Below, in pieces: positions 1 through 6,217 of a DNA stretch of 8,592 nucleotides. This stretch comes from an uncultured Aliterella sp. (GTDB taxonomy: Bacteria > Cyanobacteriota > Cyanobacteriia > Cyanobacteriales > Chroococcidiopsidaceae), in the NCBI GenBank assembly GCA_905479905.1, contig CAJQOK010000396.1:1-8592 (forward strand), written 5' to 3'. The notes below the pieces were generated by a model. It saw only the letters and a program-made list of their open reading frames with translations. It was not told the origin of the DNA and did not search any database. How positions within the stretch are numbered: the stretch's first letter is position 1; every line of letters starts with the position of its first letter. The position numbers and the translations under genes are program-made.

Positions 1-279
1 GCGAATATAGGGTATGGCGAAAGAACTAAAAGCCATTCCTTTTGATAATTCAAATTTTTCGATGGCGCGAATTAAGCCTAAACAGCCGACTTGCTGCAAG
101 TCGTCATAACTTTCCGTACACTGATTAGTCCAGTAATAGGCTTCTTTTCTTACTAGCCCATAGTTAAGAGTGACAATTTCATTGCGGATATTAGCCGATG
201 GTGACTGCTGATATTCTCTTAGCAGAGTTGCGCTCTCTTGCTTGACTTTACTATTGCTTCCGGTAAAGGCTAACACCAT
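1..279 (-). CDS. sigF: RNA polymerase sigma factor, SigF-like (5' part; runs off left edge)
   Basis: The first 93 residues of a sigma-70 family protein are visible; the rest lies left of position 1. The start is the ATG at 279-277, with a weak purine-rich AGAG stretch upstream and a GTG directly after it. Residues about 31-93 carry sigma region 2. YDDLQQVG followed by GLIRAIEKF is region 2.2, the core RNA polymerase contact. FSSFAIPYIR is the start of region 2.3/2.4, which melts and reads the -10 element. The short N-terminus without region 1.1, and the SSFA-x-x-YIR form rather than STYATWWIR, fit a group 3 factor. Among cyanobacterial group 3 factors the region matches my memory of SigF, which in some cyanobacteria governs motility and pilus genes. 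Lying just downstream of psbO on the same strand, as I recall for Anabaena, supports this. The family is near certain; the SigF subtype is likely. Confidence 0.85.
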   Translation of the reverse strand, partial: MVLAFTGSNSKVKQESATLLREYQQSPSANIRNEIVTLNYGLVRKEAYYWTNQCTESYDDLQQVGCLGLIRAIEKFELSKGMAFSSFAIPYIR

Positions 280-569
280 ATTTTTTCTCTGCTATGTAAG
301 TTTTGAGATTATTAATATTGAAAGTGGACAGGAAATCTACGGGAGTATGTATAAAAATTAAATTAAAAGGCAGTAGCGGTAAGAATCAGAGCATTTTTAA
401 TTAATTGAAGTATCAGGAATGCATCTCTAACACTAAGAATATTAATTTTATGGCAAGTTTTGCTACCGAAATTACACTGAAGTTTGGCTAAAATCGTGCC
501 AATTTCAGGAGAATTGCTAAGTTAAACTACGCGATCGCAATTTTTAGTTAACTCTAAAATAAAATATCC
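280..569. other. Intergenic region between psbO terminator and sigF
   Basis: No convincing ORF is seen on either strand. It is AT-rich and holds one HIP1 octamer at 531-538. Because a terminator follows psbO, a sigF promoter is expected here on the minus strand. A possible -10 (TATACA) reads leftward at 353-348, but the matching -35 position is poor, so this is only a guess. That start would give a leader of roughly 60 nt. Confidence 0.5.
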
Positions 570-600
570 CCAAAAAAAAAGAGCATTCAGCCCTTTTTGG
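570..600 (-). terminator. Intrinsic terminator downstream of psbO
   Basis: Read on the minus strand, AAAAAGGGC, a 5-nt loop (TGAAT) and GCTCTTTTT form a 9-bp stem with one G-U pair. It is followed directly by more T residues (the A-run at 572-580 on the plus strand). This is the standard hairpin plus U-tract form. It sits about 65 nt past the psbO stop and should end the abundant psbO transcript before sigF. Confidence 0.8.
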
Positions 601-664
601 TAGATTATTGATTTTAACTTATCTTCCCTGTAAACAATCGTGCGATCGCTTTGGGACTCTGGTT

Positions 665-1501
665 TTAGAGCGCAGAAGAATCAATTCGAGCAAAAAACAA
701 ACCACGAATTTTGACTTCTTTAGCTTCGGCGGCTCCCAAATCGGTATCTGAAGGCTGTTCGCTTTCAAAAGTTCCAGCAATTTCTCCAGTATTGTTGTCT
801 ACTTTAGCAACTCGCAAAGAAATAGTACCTTCACTAACTTCAACTTGCTTCATATTGGCACGAGTAAGATCTTCGTTATCGGCATGAGAAGGTAAAGCTA
901 CGGCATTGTCGTAACCTGCGGTTACACCACGACCTTTAGGATCGAGAAACGCCGAACCTCGGTAGGAAGGAACCTTAAACTTGCCTTCAAAATCTGTGGA
1001 GGTGTTGATGCTAGTTAAACCGGGCTGAGACTGAGCAACTAAGTCTTTGATGGTAAACAAAAACGGTACTCGTTCGCCACCAGGTAGTTGAACGGTGATT
1101 GCTTGGAAGTCAAGCCCATCTTCTTCTACAAAAGTCAAACTGCGATCGTCATTTAATTTTAGTTTGCCCTCTACTTGGTCAAGGGTCGAAGTATAGCGGG
1201 TCAACAATTTTCCGGCAATAAATTCGGCTTTTTGACGTTTGTTAACAGGTTCTTCTTTAACAAAGAAAGTTGTGGGTTCTAAGCACAATTCCATAAGTTT
1301 ATAAGACTGATTTGGATCGAGGGCAATCGAACCGCGAGTAGCCTCTGCCATTTGCGGACATTTATTCGCAAGACCTGTACCTCTAATTTGATCGTAGGTA
1401 AGTACATCTCGGCTTTCTGATGCCATAGTGGCATCACTACAAGCAGTTATTAACCCCAAAAAGACTGCTAAGAAGGAAATAATTAAAGCGCGATACCTCA
1501 T
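665..1501 (-). CDS. psbO: Photosystem II manganese-stabilizing protein PsbO
   Basis: This 278-aa protein is the extrinsic 33-kDa subunit that binds the lumenal face of photosystem II and stabilises the Mn4CaO5 water-oxidation cluster. Diagnostic stretches are LTYDQIRGTGLANKCP (34-49), VKEEPVNKRQKAEF, VQLPGGERVPF, SINTSTDFEGKFKVPSYRG, FLDPKGRG and ESEQPSDTDLGA. Cys48 and Cys73 are 25 residues apart, the spacing of the conserved PsbO disulfide. The N-terminus (MRYR, then a hydrophobic stretch to Ala20-Cys21) is a signal peptide, and ITAC fits a lipobox, so a lipid-anchored form is possible. I chose the ATG at 1501-1499 because GAGG lies 6 nt before it and MRYRAL is the usual cyanobacterial beginning. 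An in-frame ATG at 1531 has no ribosome-binding site and would add ten polar residues before the signal peptide. The gene is complete and ends in TAA at 667-665. Confidence 0.97.
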   Translation of the reverse strand: MRYRALIISFLAVFLGLITACSDATMASESRDVLTYDQIRGTGLANKCPQMAEATRGSIALDPNQSYKLMELCLEPTTFFVKEEPVNKRQKAEFIAGKLLTRYTSTLDQVEGKLKLNDDRSLTFVEEDGLDFQAITVQLPGGERVPFLFTIKDLVAQSQPGLTSINTSTDFEGKFKVPSYRGSAFLDPKGRGVTAGYDNAVALPSHADNEDLTRANMKQVEVSEGTISLRVAKVDNNTGEIAGTFESEQPSDTDLGAAEAKEVKIRGLFFARIDSSAL

Positions 1502-1507
1502 GGTTGA

Positions 1508-1511
1508 CCTC
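1508..1511 (-). promoter_or_regulatory. Ribosome-binding site of psbO (decides start)
   Basis: GAGG on the minus strand lies 6 nt before the ATG at 1501. The alternative upstream ATG at 1531 is preceded by an AT-rich stretch without any purine motif. Confidence 0.7.
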
Positions 1512-1644
1512 AATGTTTTATGTAACTCCATATTTAACCGGATAGCCTAATAATACGAATGAAATTGGCTAATATCGGATGCGTCTTTAGCAAGGTGCGT
1601 TTTTTACTTTAGTAGTAATAGGACGCTCCTTTAGCTATAGTCAC

Positions 1645-1669
1645 CCTTAAAGCGCGATCGCACTTAAGG
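1645..1669. repeat. Imperfect inverted repeat centred on a HIP1 site upstream of psbO
   Basis: CCTTAA at 1645-1650 pairs with TTAAGG at 1664-1669, flanking the HIP1 octamer at 1654-1661. On the psbO-sense strand a G-U pair extends the stem to 7 bp. It lies about 145 nt upstream of the psbO start. It may be an operator or an RNA stem in a long leader; function is not shown. Confidence 0.4.
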
Positions 1670-1848
1670 CAACCTACTAGGTAGTGGTTTAGACTACATC
1701 TCCTGCAACTACCGTTTTTCTAAGCTCTTGAACTGCATTAATTTAGCTCAAAAGTGATGGTTTGCAGCATGATTTATTTCAGACCCCAATACAGAATTTT
1801 ACACGGGGATGTTACGTTTACTTTGGGGAGCATTCGGATAATCTGTGG

Positions 1849-1863
1849 CTTTGAGACTCAAAG
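1849..1863. promoter_or_regulatory. Perfect 7-bp-arm palindrome upstream of the 114-aa gene
   Basis: CTTTGAG-A-CTCAAAG is a perfect inverted repeat with a single central base, ending 57 nt before the ATG at 1921. The one-base centre cannot form a stable RNA loop, so a dimeric-protein binding site is more plausible than a terminator. I do not recognise the motif as the NtcA or LexA box. Confidence 0.4.
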
Positions 1864-1910
1864 TAATAAATTTTATTGGAATGCAAAAATATTTGATGGG
1901 GAACTGAGCT

Positions 1911-1914
1911 AGGA
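1911..1914 (+). promoter_or_regulatory. Ribosome-binding site of the 114-aa gene (decides start)
   Basis: AGGA lies 6 nt before the ATG at 1921. It favours that start over the in-frame TTG three bases earlier. Confidence 0.6.
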
Positions 1915-1920
1915 ATTTTG

Positions 1921-2265
1921 ATGAATAAAAGTACGGACATTGACGCAAAATTAGCAGCCATTACTACAGAGGTGCAAACTTTAGCCCAAAGCTGTCAAAA
2001 TGATAGTTTAGCGCTCTTAGCGTTGCTACGATGCCTAGAAGCTTTACATAAAGAGATCCGAGAAGGATTTTTTCAAGAGTCTTTACCTGATAGCCGTCAT
2101 GGATTCCATACTTTGCTCAAAGATATTGAATCCCAAGGAGGCTGGCCCTACATTGAAAGGATGAAGTTGCAATCTTTATTAAATAATTGGTTTAGTGAGG
2201 ATAATCCGGAAATAGTTTCTACCTCAGTAAAAGCTCAAAATACTGATACATCAATTTCTGAGTGA
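1921..2265 (+). CDS. Small conserved-looking cyanobacterial protein of unknown function
   Basis: A 114-aa soluble protein that I cannot assign to a named family. The start is the ATG at 1921, with AGGA 6 nt upstream; an in-frame TTG at 1918 would leave only 3 nt of spacing. Residues about 6-50 look helical and possibly coiled (AKLAAITTEVQTLAQ, then SLALLALLRCLEALHKEIREGFF). A middle segment with DSRHGFHTLLKDIESQGGWPYIERMKLQSLL looks like a compact helical core with a conserved-style GGWPYI turn. The last 20 residues are Ser/Thr-rich and probably disordered. There is no signal peptide, membrane segment or metal-binding cluster. It lies 104 nt before pyrFE on the same strand, and no terminator was seen between them, so co-transcription is possible. 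Codon use is like the neighbours. Confidence 0.8.
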   Translation: MNKSTDIDAKLAAITTEVQTLAQSCQNDSLALLALLRCLEALHKEIREGFFQESLPDSRHGFHTLLKDIESQGGWPYIERMKLQSLLNNWFSEDNPEIVSTSVKAQNTDTSISE

Positions 2266-2369
2266 TTGCACCCAACTCCTTAGCAGTAGCTTCAGTTGTA
2301 AGTCTGTACCTTGGAGCAAAGACAGGCTAAAAATTTCTATTTACAGTTTTCCTTATCGCCAATTAGCTC

Positions 2370-3791
2370 ATGAATTTTTTTGATAAGTTAAATGCCGCGA
2401 TCGCTCTAAATCAAAGTTTGCTATTTGTAGGACTCGATCCTAACTTAGAAATGATGCCTGAAAGCGGCGATACTATTGCCAATTTGTCCGATTCTTTGCA
2501 ACTAATTATCGCTCAAACAGCCGATTTGGTTTGTGCTTACAAGCCCACCTTGGGCTTTTACGAGGCTTTGGGCGCAGGCGGGATAGAATTACTCGAAAAC
2601 ACTTTAAAGGCTATTCCTAGTCACATTCCAGTGATTCTAGATGCCAAACATAGCGACCTTAATACCAGCAGTGTTTTTGCTCGGACGGTGTTTAATCAGT
2701 GGGGAGTAGATGCCATTACCCTTAGTCCTTACGTTGGACAAGATCACATCGCGCCGTTTTTAGTTTATCCAGGTAAAGCAGTATTTATTTTAGCCTGTAC
2801 GTCTAACCTAGGCGCTAGAGCTTTGCAGCAGTATCCTAACAACGATGCTCCTTTATACTTGCAGGTAGTTAAAGCCGCTCAAACTTGGGGAACTTTAGAA
2901 CAAGTTTGTTTAGAGGTGGGGACAACTTCACCAGAGGTTTTAGCTAGAATTCGAGACTTAGCACCAGAACGAGTTATACTAGCGCGGAGTATTTGGGCTA
3001 TTGGTGGCAATTTAAACAATATTTTAACGGCGGGTTTAAATAATAATGGTGATGGTTTACTAATTCCCGTACCTCAAGATAGCTTGGCAAATAACCAATT
3101 TGCGGAGATTAATTCTTTACGTTTAGAAGTTAACCAAATTAAAGAACAAGTTATTTCTAAAGGTTCTAGTTGTGCTATTTGGTTGCCTGATGTTTGTTTG
3201 TTAAATCAGCACCGTTATTTTGATTTAATTTTACAGCTTTACGATCTTGGTTGTATTATGTTTGGTGATTTTGTCCAAGCATCCGGGGCAACTTTTCCTT
3301 ACTATGTAGATTTGCGAAAAATCATTTCTAATCCGCAAGTTTTCTCGCTAATTTTGACAGCTTATGCAGATATATTAAAAACTTTGAACTTTGATCGCAT
3401 TGCCGGAATTCCTTACGGCTCATTGCCTACAGCTACAGGATTATCGATGCGTCTAAGTTACCCGATGATTTTTCCGCGCAAAGAAGTCAAAGCTCACGGA
3501 ACTCGAAAAATTATTGAAGGCAATTTTTGTATTGGTGAAACGGTGGTAGTTGTTGATGATATTTTAATTAGTGGCAAAAGTGCCATTGAAGGCGCTCAAA
3601 AACTAGAATCTGCGGGACTAAAAGTTAAAGATATTGTCGTGTTTATGGATCACGAGCAAGGCGTTAAGGATAAATTAAAAGCTAGTGGTTATTGCGCTCA
3701 TTCTGTGTTGACTATTTCAGAAATTACAAAAACACTCTACGAAGCTGGGAGAATTGACGAGGAGCAATTTAAGGTTTTTAAAGAAGATTAG
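2370..3791 (+). CDS. pyrFE: Bifunctional orotidine-5'-phosphate decarboxylase / orotate phosphoribosyltransferase
   Basis: A 473-aa fusion for the last two steps of UMP synthesis: orotate plus PRPP to OMP (C-terminal PyrE), then OMP to UMP (N-terminal PyrF). PyrF spans about residues 1-260. It shows GLDPN (21-25), Lys58 in CAYKP, and the catalytic DxKxxD as D91-A-K93-H-S-D96, followed by VDAITLSPYVGQD. Where the family usually has a PGIGAQGG phosphate-binding loop, this protein reads ARSIWAIGGN (205-214). PyrE spans about 280-473, with ATFPYYVDLR (307-316), IAGIPYG (344-350), YPMIFPRKEVKAHGT and the PRPP motif VVVDDILISGKS (393-404). The PyrF-PyrE order is the reverse of animal and plant UMP synthase. 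No strong ribosome-binding site precedes the ATG. tmk follows after 45 nt, probably in the same transcript. Confidence 0.93.
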   Translation: MNFFDKLNAAIALNQSLLFVGLDPNLEMMPESGDTIANLSDSLQLIIAQTADLVCAYKPTLGFYEALGAGGIELLENTLKAIPSHIPVILDAKHSDLNTSSVFARTVFNQWGVDAITLSPYVGQDHIAPFLVYPGKAVFILACTSNLGARALQQYPNNDAPLYLQVVKAAQTWGTLEQVCLEVGTTSPEVLARIRDLAPERVILARSIWAIGGNLNNILTAGLNNNGDGLLIPVPQDSLANNQFAEINSLRLEVNQIKEQVISKGSSCAIWLPDVCLLNQHRYFDLILQLYDLGCIMFGDFVQASGATFPYYVDLRKIISNPQVFSLILTAYADILKTLNFDRIAGIPYGSLPTATGLSMRLSYPMIFPRKEVKAHGTRKIIEGNFCIGETVVVVDDILISGKSAIEGAQKLESAGLKVKDIVVFMDHEQGVKDKLKASGYCAHSVLTISEITKTLYEAGRIDEEQFKVFKED

Positions 3792-3836
3792 TTTGGGCAA
3801 TGGAGAAAATAAAAGTTTAATCAAAACCTTTGAGTC

Positions 3837-4469
3837 ATGGCTGGTAAATTAATTGTGTTTGAGGGAGTTGAAGGTTCTGGCAAAACTACCCAATTGGATC
3901 AGTCTTATTTGTGGCTACAAGCAAACGTAAGCGATCGCAAAATACTTAAAACCCGCGAACCAGGCGATACAGAACTAGGGTTAGGCTTGCGTCAGTTATT
4001 GCTGCAAGTAAAAAACACTCAGCCAATTTACCCGACGGCCGAATTATTATTATACGCCGCCGATCGCGCCCAGCACGTCCAAGAAGTGCTGCTGCCATCT
4101 TTGGCAACAGATTCAATCATTTTATGCGATCGCTATACCGATTCAACTATTGCCTATCAAGGCTACGGTAGGGGAATAGCGCGCTCTATTATCAATGAGC
4201 TTAATTTTTTTGCTACCAATGGGTTAGAAAGTCACTTAACTATTTGGCTTGATGTTGCGGTAGAAGTAAGTTTAATCAGAACCAGACTTAGAGGAAAGTG
4301 CGATCGCATTGAGCAAGCAGATTTAGGCTTCCATCAAAGAGTCCAAGAGGGCTACAATCAGTTGGCGCAAGCTTTTCCACACCGCATCAAGCGAGTGGAT
4401 GCTAGTTTAGATGAGCAAGCCGTACAAGAGCAAATCAGAGCGATTTTACAGCAACACCTTAGCCAATGA
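3837..4469 (+). CDS. tmk: Thymidylate kinase
   Basis: A 210-aa enzyme, the usual length, that phosphorylates dTMP to dTDP with ATP in the cytosol and so feeds dTTP synthesis. The P-loop is GVEGSGKT (10-17), the dTMP-binding DR-motif is D98-R99-Y100 followed by TDSTIAYQGYGRG, and REPG is at 40-43. The LID segment (about 148-158, RTRLRGKCDRI) supplies basic residues while the P-loop lacks one, the arrangement of the E. coli-type enzyme. The start at 3837 has only a weak Shine-Dalgarno. The stop overlaps the holB start as ATGA, so the two are probably translationally coupled; tmk-holB is a common bacterial pair. Three HIP1 octamers (3931, 4126, 4300) lie inside the gene. Confidence 0.96.
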   Translation: MAGKLIVFEGVEGSGKTTQLDQSYLWLQANVSDRKILKTREPGDTELGLGLRQLLLQVKNTQPIYPTAELLLYAADRAQHVQEVLLPSLATDSIILCDRYTDSTIAYQGYGRGIARSIINELNFFATNGLESHLTIWLDVAVEVSLIRTRLRGKCDRIEQADLGFHQRVQEGYNQLAQAFPHRIKRVDASLDEQAVQEQIRAILQQHLSQ

Positions 4470-5431
4470 ATTTTTTTGCACCCTTAATTGGACAAACCCA
4501 GGCTGTTGAATTACTCAACCAAGCTGTTATCCAAAATCGAATTGCCCCCGCTTACTTATTTACTGGAGTAGATGGAATTGGGCGGAGTTTAGCAGCGCGA
4601 TGTTTTATTGAACAATTATTTTGCCAGCACTTGCCCACCGTCGAACAAGCCCCCATTCAAACCCGCTTGCGCCAAGGCACTCACCCGGATGTACTTTGGG
4701 TTCAACCCACCTATCTTTACCAAGGACAGCGTTACAGCGCCGCCGAAGCCGCCGAAAAAAAGCTTAAACGCAAAGCCCCGCCAATCATTCGTACCGAGCA
4801 AATTCGGGAAATTGCCCAATTTCTCAGCCGTCGCAGTGCGATCGCGCCTCGTTCGATGGTAGTAATTGAAAAAGCCGAAACTATGGCCGAATCTGCCGCC
4901 AATGCTTTACTAAAAACCCTCGAAGAACCAGGACAAGCCACCTTAATTTTAATTGCCCCTAACGCCGAATCTTTATTGCCTACTTTAGTATCGCGCTGTC
5001 AAAAAATTCCTTTTTATCGCCTCAACTTTGAAGCCTTAGCCCAAGTATTGCGCCAGAGCGGACAGGAAGCAATTTTGTCAGCACATCCCGCCATTTTAGC
5101 AACCTGTCAAGGTAGCCCTGGAAATGCCATCGCTGCGGTGCAAATTTGCCAAGCAATTGCTCCAGAGCTAATCCAATCTTTAGAGCAATTGCCCAAATCA
5201 TCGCTCCGCAATGCCTTAGAACTTGCTCGTCAAGTAGCGTTATTAGAATTAGAAGGGCAATTGTGGCTGCTAGATTATCTCCAACAGCAATATTGGCAGC
5301 AGTTTTTGTCGGGCAAAATTTCCGCTCCTCCTTTGGAGCAGTTAGAACTCGCCCGGAAGTATTTACTTAGTTTTGTGCAACCGCGTTTAGTCTGGGAAGT
5401 CTCATTAATGGAGTTTTCAGCCATTGTGTAA
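4466..5431 (+). CDS. holB: DNA polymerase III delta' subunit (clamp-loader component)
   Basis: A 321-aa AAA+ protein of the clamp loader that places the beta sliding clamp on DNA. IGQTQAVELLNQAV (8-21) starts the AAA+ fold. The Walker A region reads GVDGIGRS (34-41), with Arg where an active ATPase has Lys, so it probably does not hydrolyse ATP, as is normal for delta'. ESAANALLKTLEEPG (142-156) and the SRC motif S176-R177-C178, which supplies a trans arginine finger, are present. The four-cysteine zinc module of many delta' and gamma proteins is missing: only Cys46 and Cys53 occur there. A Lys/Ala-rich insert (about 82-106) precedes IRTEQIREIAQFL. The start overlaps the tmk stop by 4 nt. The C-terminal collar region (about 215-321) is divergent, as usual. 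Confidence 0.93.
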   Translation: MNFFAPLIGQTQAVELLNQAVIQNRIAPAYLFTGVDGIGRSLAARCFIEQLFCQHLPTVEQAPIQTRLRQGTHPDVLWVQPTYLYQGQRYSAAEAAEKKLKRKAPPIIRTEQIREIAQFLSRRSAIAPRSMVVIEKAETMAESAANALLKTLEEPGQATLILIAPNAESLLPTLVSRCQKIPFYRLNFEALAQVLRQSGQEAILSAHPAILATCQGSPGNAIAAVQICQAIAPELIQSLEQLPKSSLRNALELARQVALLELEGQLWLLDYLQQQYWQQFLSGKISAPPLEQLELARKYLLSFVQPRLVWEVSLMEFSAIV

Positions 5432-5435
5432 CTTC

Positions 5436-5458
5436 TTGGCAAAAACAAGTTTTGCCAA
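5436..5458 (+). other. Perfect hairpin just after holB without a U-tract
   Basis: TTGGCAAAA (5436-5444) and TTTTGCCAA (5450-5458) form a perfect 9-bp stem around a 5-nt loop (ACAAG), beginning 4 nt after the holB stop. The sequence after it is AAGATTAGC, so neither strand has the T-run expected of a standard intrinsic terminator. It may be a weak terminator, a 3'-end-protecting stem or a processing site. Two more GCAAAA motifs (5466, 5485) follow nearby. Confidence 0.5.
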
Positions 5459-5531
5459 AAGATTAGCAAAAGATGCCAATATAAGCAAAAATTAAATTGA
5501 TTTGCCAGCAAGTCAATTTGCACAAACAGGC

Positions 5532-6215
5532 ATGACCGAACAAGCAATAGATAACAATAATGAGAGTGGATTTCTTATAATCCTCTTGCCGATCGCAATT
5601 TTAATTATTTTCCTTTTTGCTACTTGGCCAATTATCCTATTTCTACTTTTGCTTAGTGTAGGGTTAAATATTTGGCAGCGATACCAATGGGAAAAATGGA
5701 GCAAACAAGTTGACCCACTTTTTTACAATCTGATTCAACTCAATCAAGGGGCGATTACTCCTCTTGATTTAGCCATGAAAGCTAACTTTAGTGCGGTAAC
5801 AGCTAAACGCTATCTAGATACAAAAGCTCAAGAATTCGGCGCTCAATGCCGCAATTATGATCGCCAAGACGCGGTGTATTATTTTATTACTGCAAGTATT
5901 ATTGGCAATATTTTAGATGAAAGCGAACCTGTACCCCAGTTAGTAGAAGTAGAAGAAACGGCAAATATTGCCCCTGTAACTCCGGTAGTTTCTGCACTGT
6001 CTCCTAAAGAAGTTGAAGAACATTCCCCAGTAGAAGCGCCCCTAGGTTTAATTCAATCAGAGCTTGCTAAACGACTTGATGTTCATTCCAGCACCATTTA
6101 TAAGCGTAGAGACGATTCCGATTTCTCCACCTGGACGCAAACCCGCGATCCTGAAGGAGTTGCTTGGATTTACTCGTCAGGTACTAGGCTATTTTCTCCC
6201 TTGAGCCCTCAATAG
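5532..6215 (+). CDS. Membrane-anchored protein with two probable helix-turn-helix domains
   Basis: A 227-aa protein with no name I can give. The N-terminus has two hydrophobic stretches, about residues 13-30 and 32-48, separated by TWP, likely a membrane hairpin. Next come WQRYQWEKWSKQ and a segment (about 63-120, FYNLIQLNQGAITPLDLAMKAN onward) that reads like a winged helix. An acidic, Pro/Val-rich linker follows (about 128-170). The C-terminus (171-227) has LIQSELAKRLDVHSSTIYKRR, a good helix-turn-helix, then WTQTRDPEGVAWIYS, a tail I recall from cyanobacterial HTH proteins. The ATG at 5532 is preferred; an in-frame TTG at 5502 would add ten residues. AGG sits only 2 nt before the ATG, so the start is not secure. 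It lies 100 nt after holB and ends at a bidirectional terminator. A role as membrane-tethered regulator or nucleoid anchor is inference. Confidence 0.82.
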   Translation: MTEQAIDNNNESGFLIILLPIAILIIFLFATWPIILFLLLLSVGLNIWQRYQWEKWSKQVDPLFYNLIQLNQGAITPLDLAMKANFSAVTAKRYLDTKAQEFGAQCRNYDRQDAVYYFITASIIGNILDESEPVPQLVEVEETANIAPVTPVVSALSPKEVEEHSPVEAPLGLIQSELAKRLDVHSSTIYKRRDDSDFSTWTQTRDPEGVAWIYSSGTRLFSPLSPQ

Positions 6216-6217
6216 TA

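Larger units (their letters stand above)
1502..1920. other. Divergent intergenic region between psbO and the 114-aa gene
   Basis: These 419 bp must hold the psbO promoter (leftward) and the promoter of the plus-strand gene at 1921. I see no ORF with coding character. It contains one HIP1 octamer (1654-1661) inside an inverted repeat, and a 15-nt palindrome at 1849-1863. No -35/-10 pair close to consensus stood out for psbO; a leftward ACTATA (1640-1635) is a weak -10 candidate. Confidence 0.6.

Noticed and set aside
1501..1531. Longer psbO starting at the ATG at 1531
   Set aside because: It has no ribosome-binding site and adds a polar stretch before a signal peptide that begins normally at MRYR. 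The ATG at 1501 has GAGG upstream.
1784..1828. CCCCAA (1784-1789) and TTGGGG (1823-1828) as a possible leader hairpin
   Set aside because: Only 6 bp pair across a 33-nt loop, so the stem is too weak to call.
4608..4941. Several open frames on both strands within holB (4608-4862 plus, 4616-4819 minus, 4732-4941 minus)
   Set aside because: They are antisense or shifted shadows of the strongly supported holB frame, without domains or start signals.
5275..5547. Minus-strand frame of 90 codons across the holB end
   Set aside because: It overlaps holB and the following hairpin and has no recognisable domain or ribosome-binding site. It is Cys/Leu/Phe-rich as expected from an antisense AT-rich frame.
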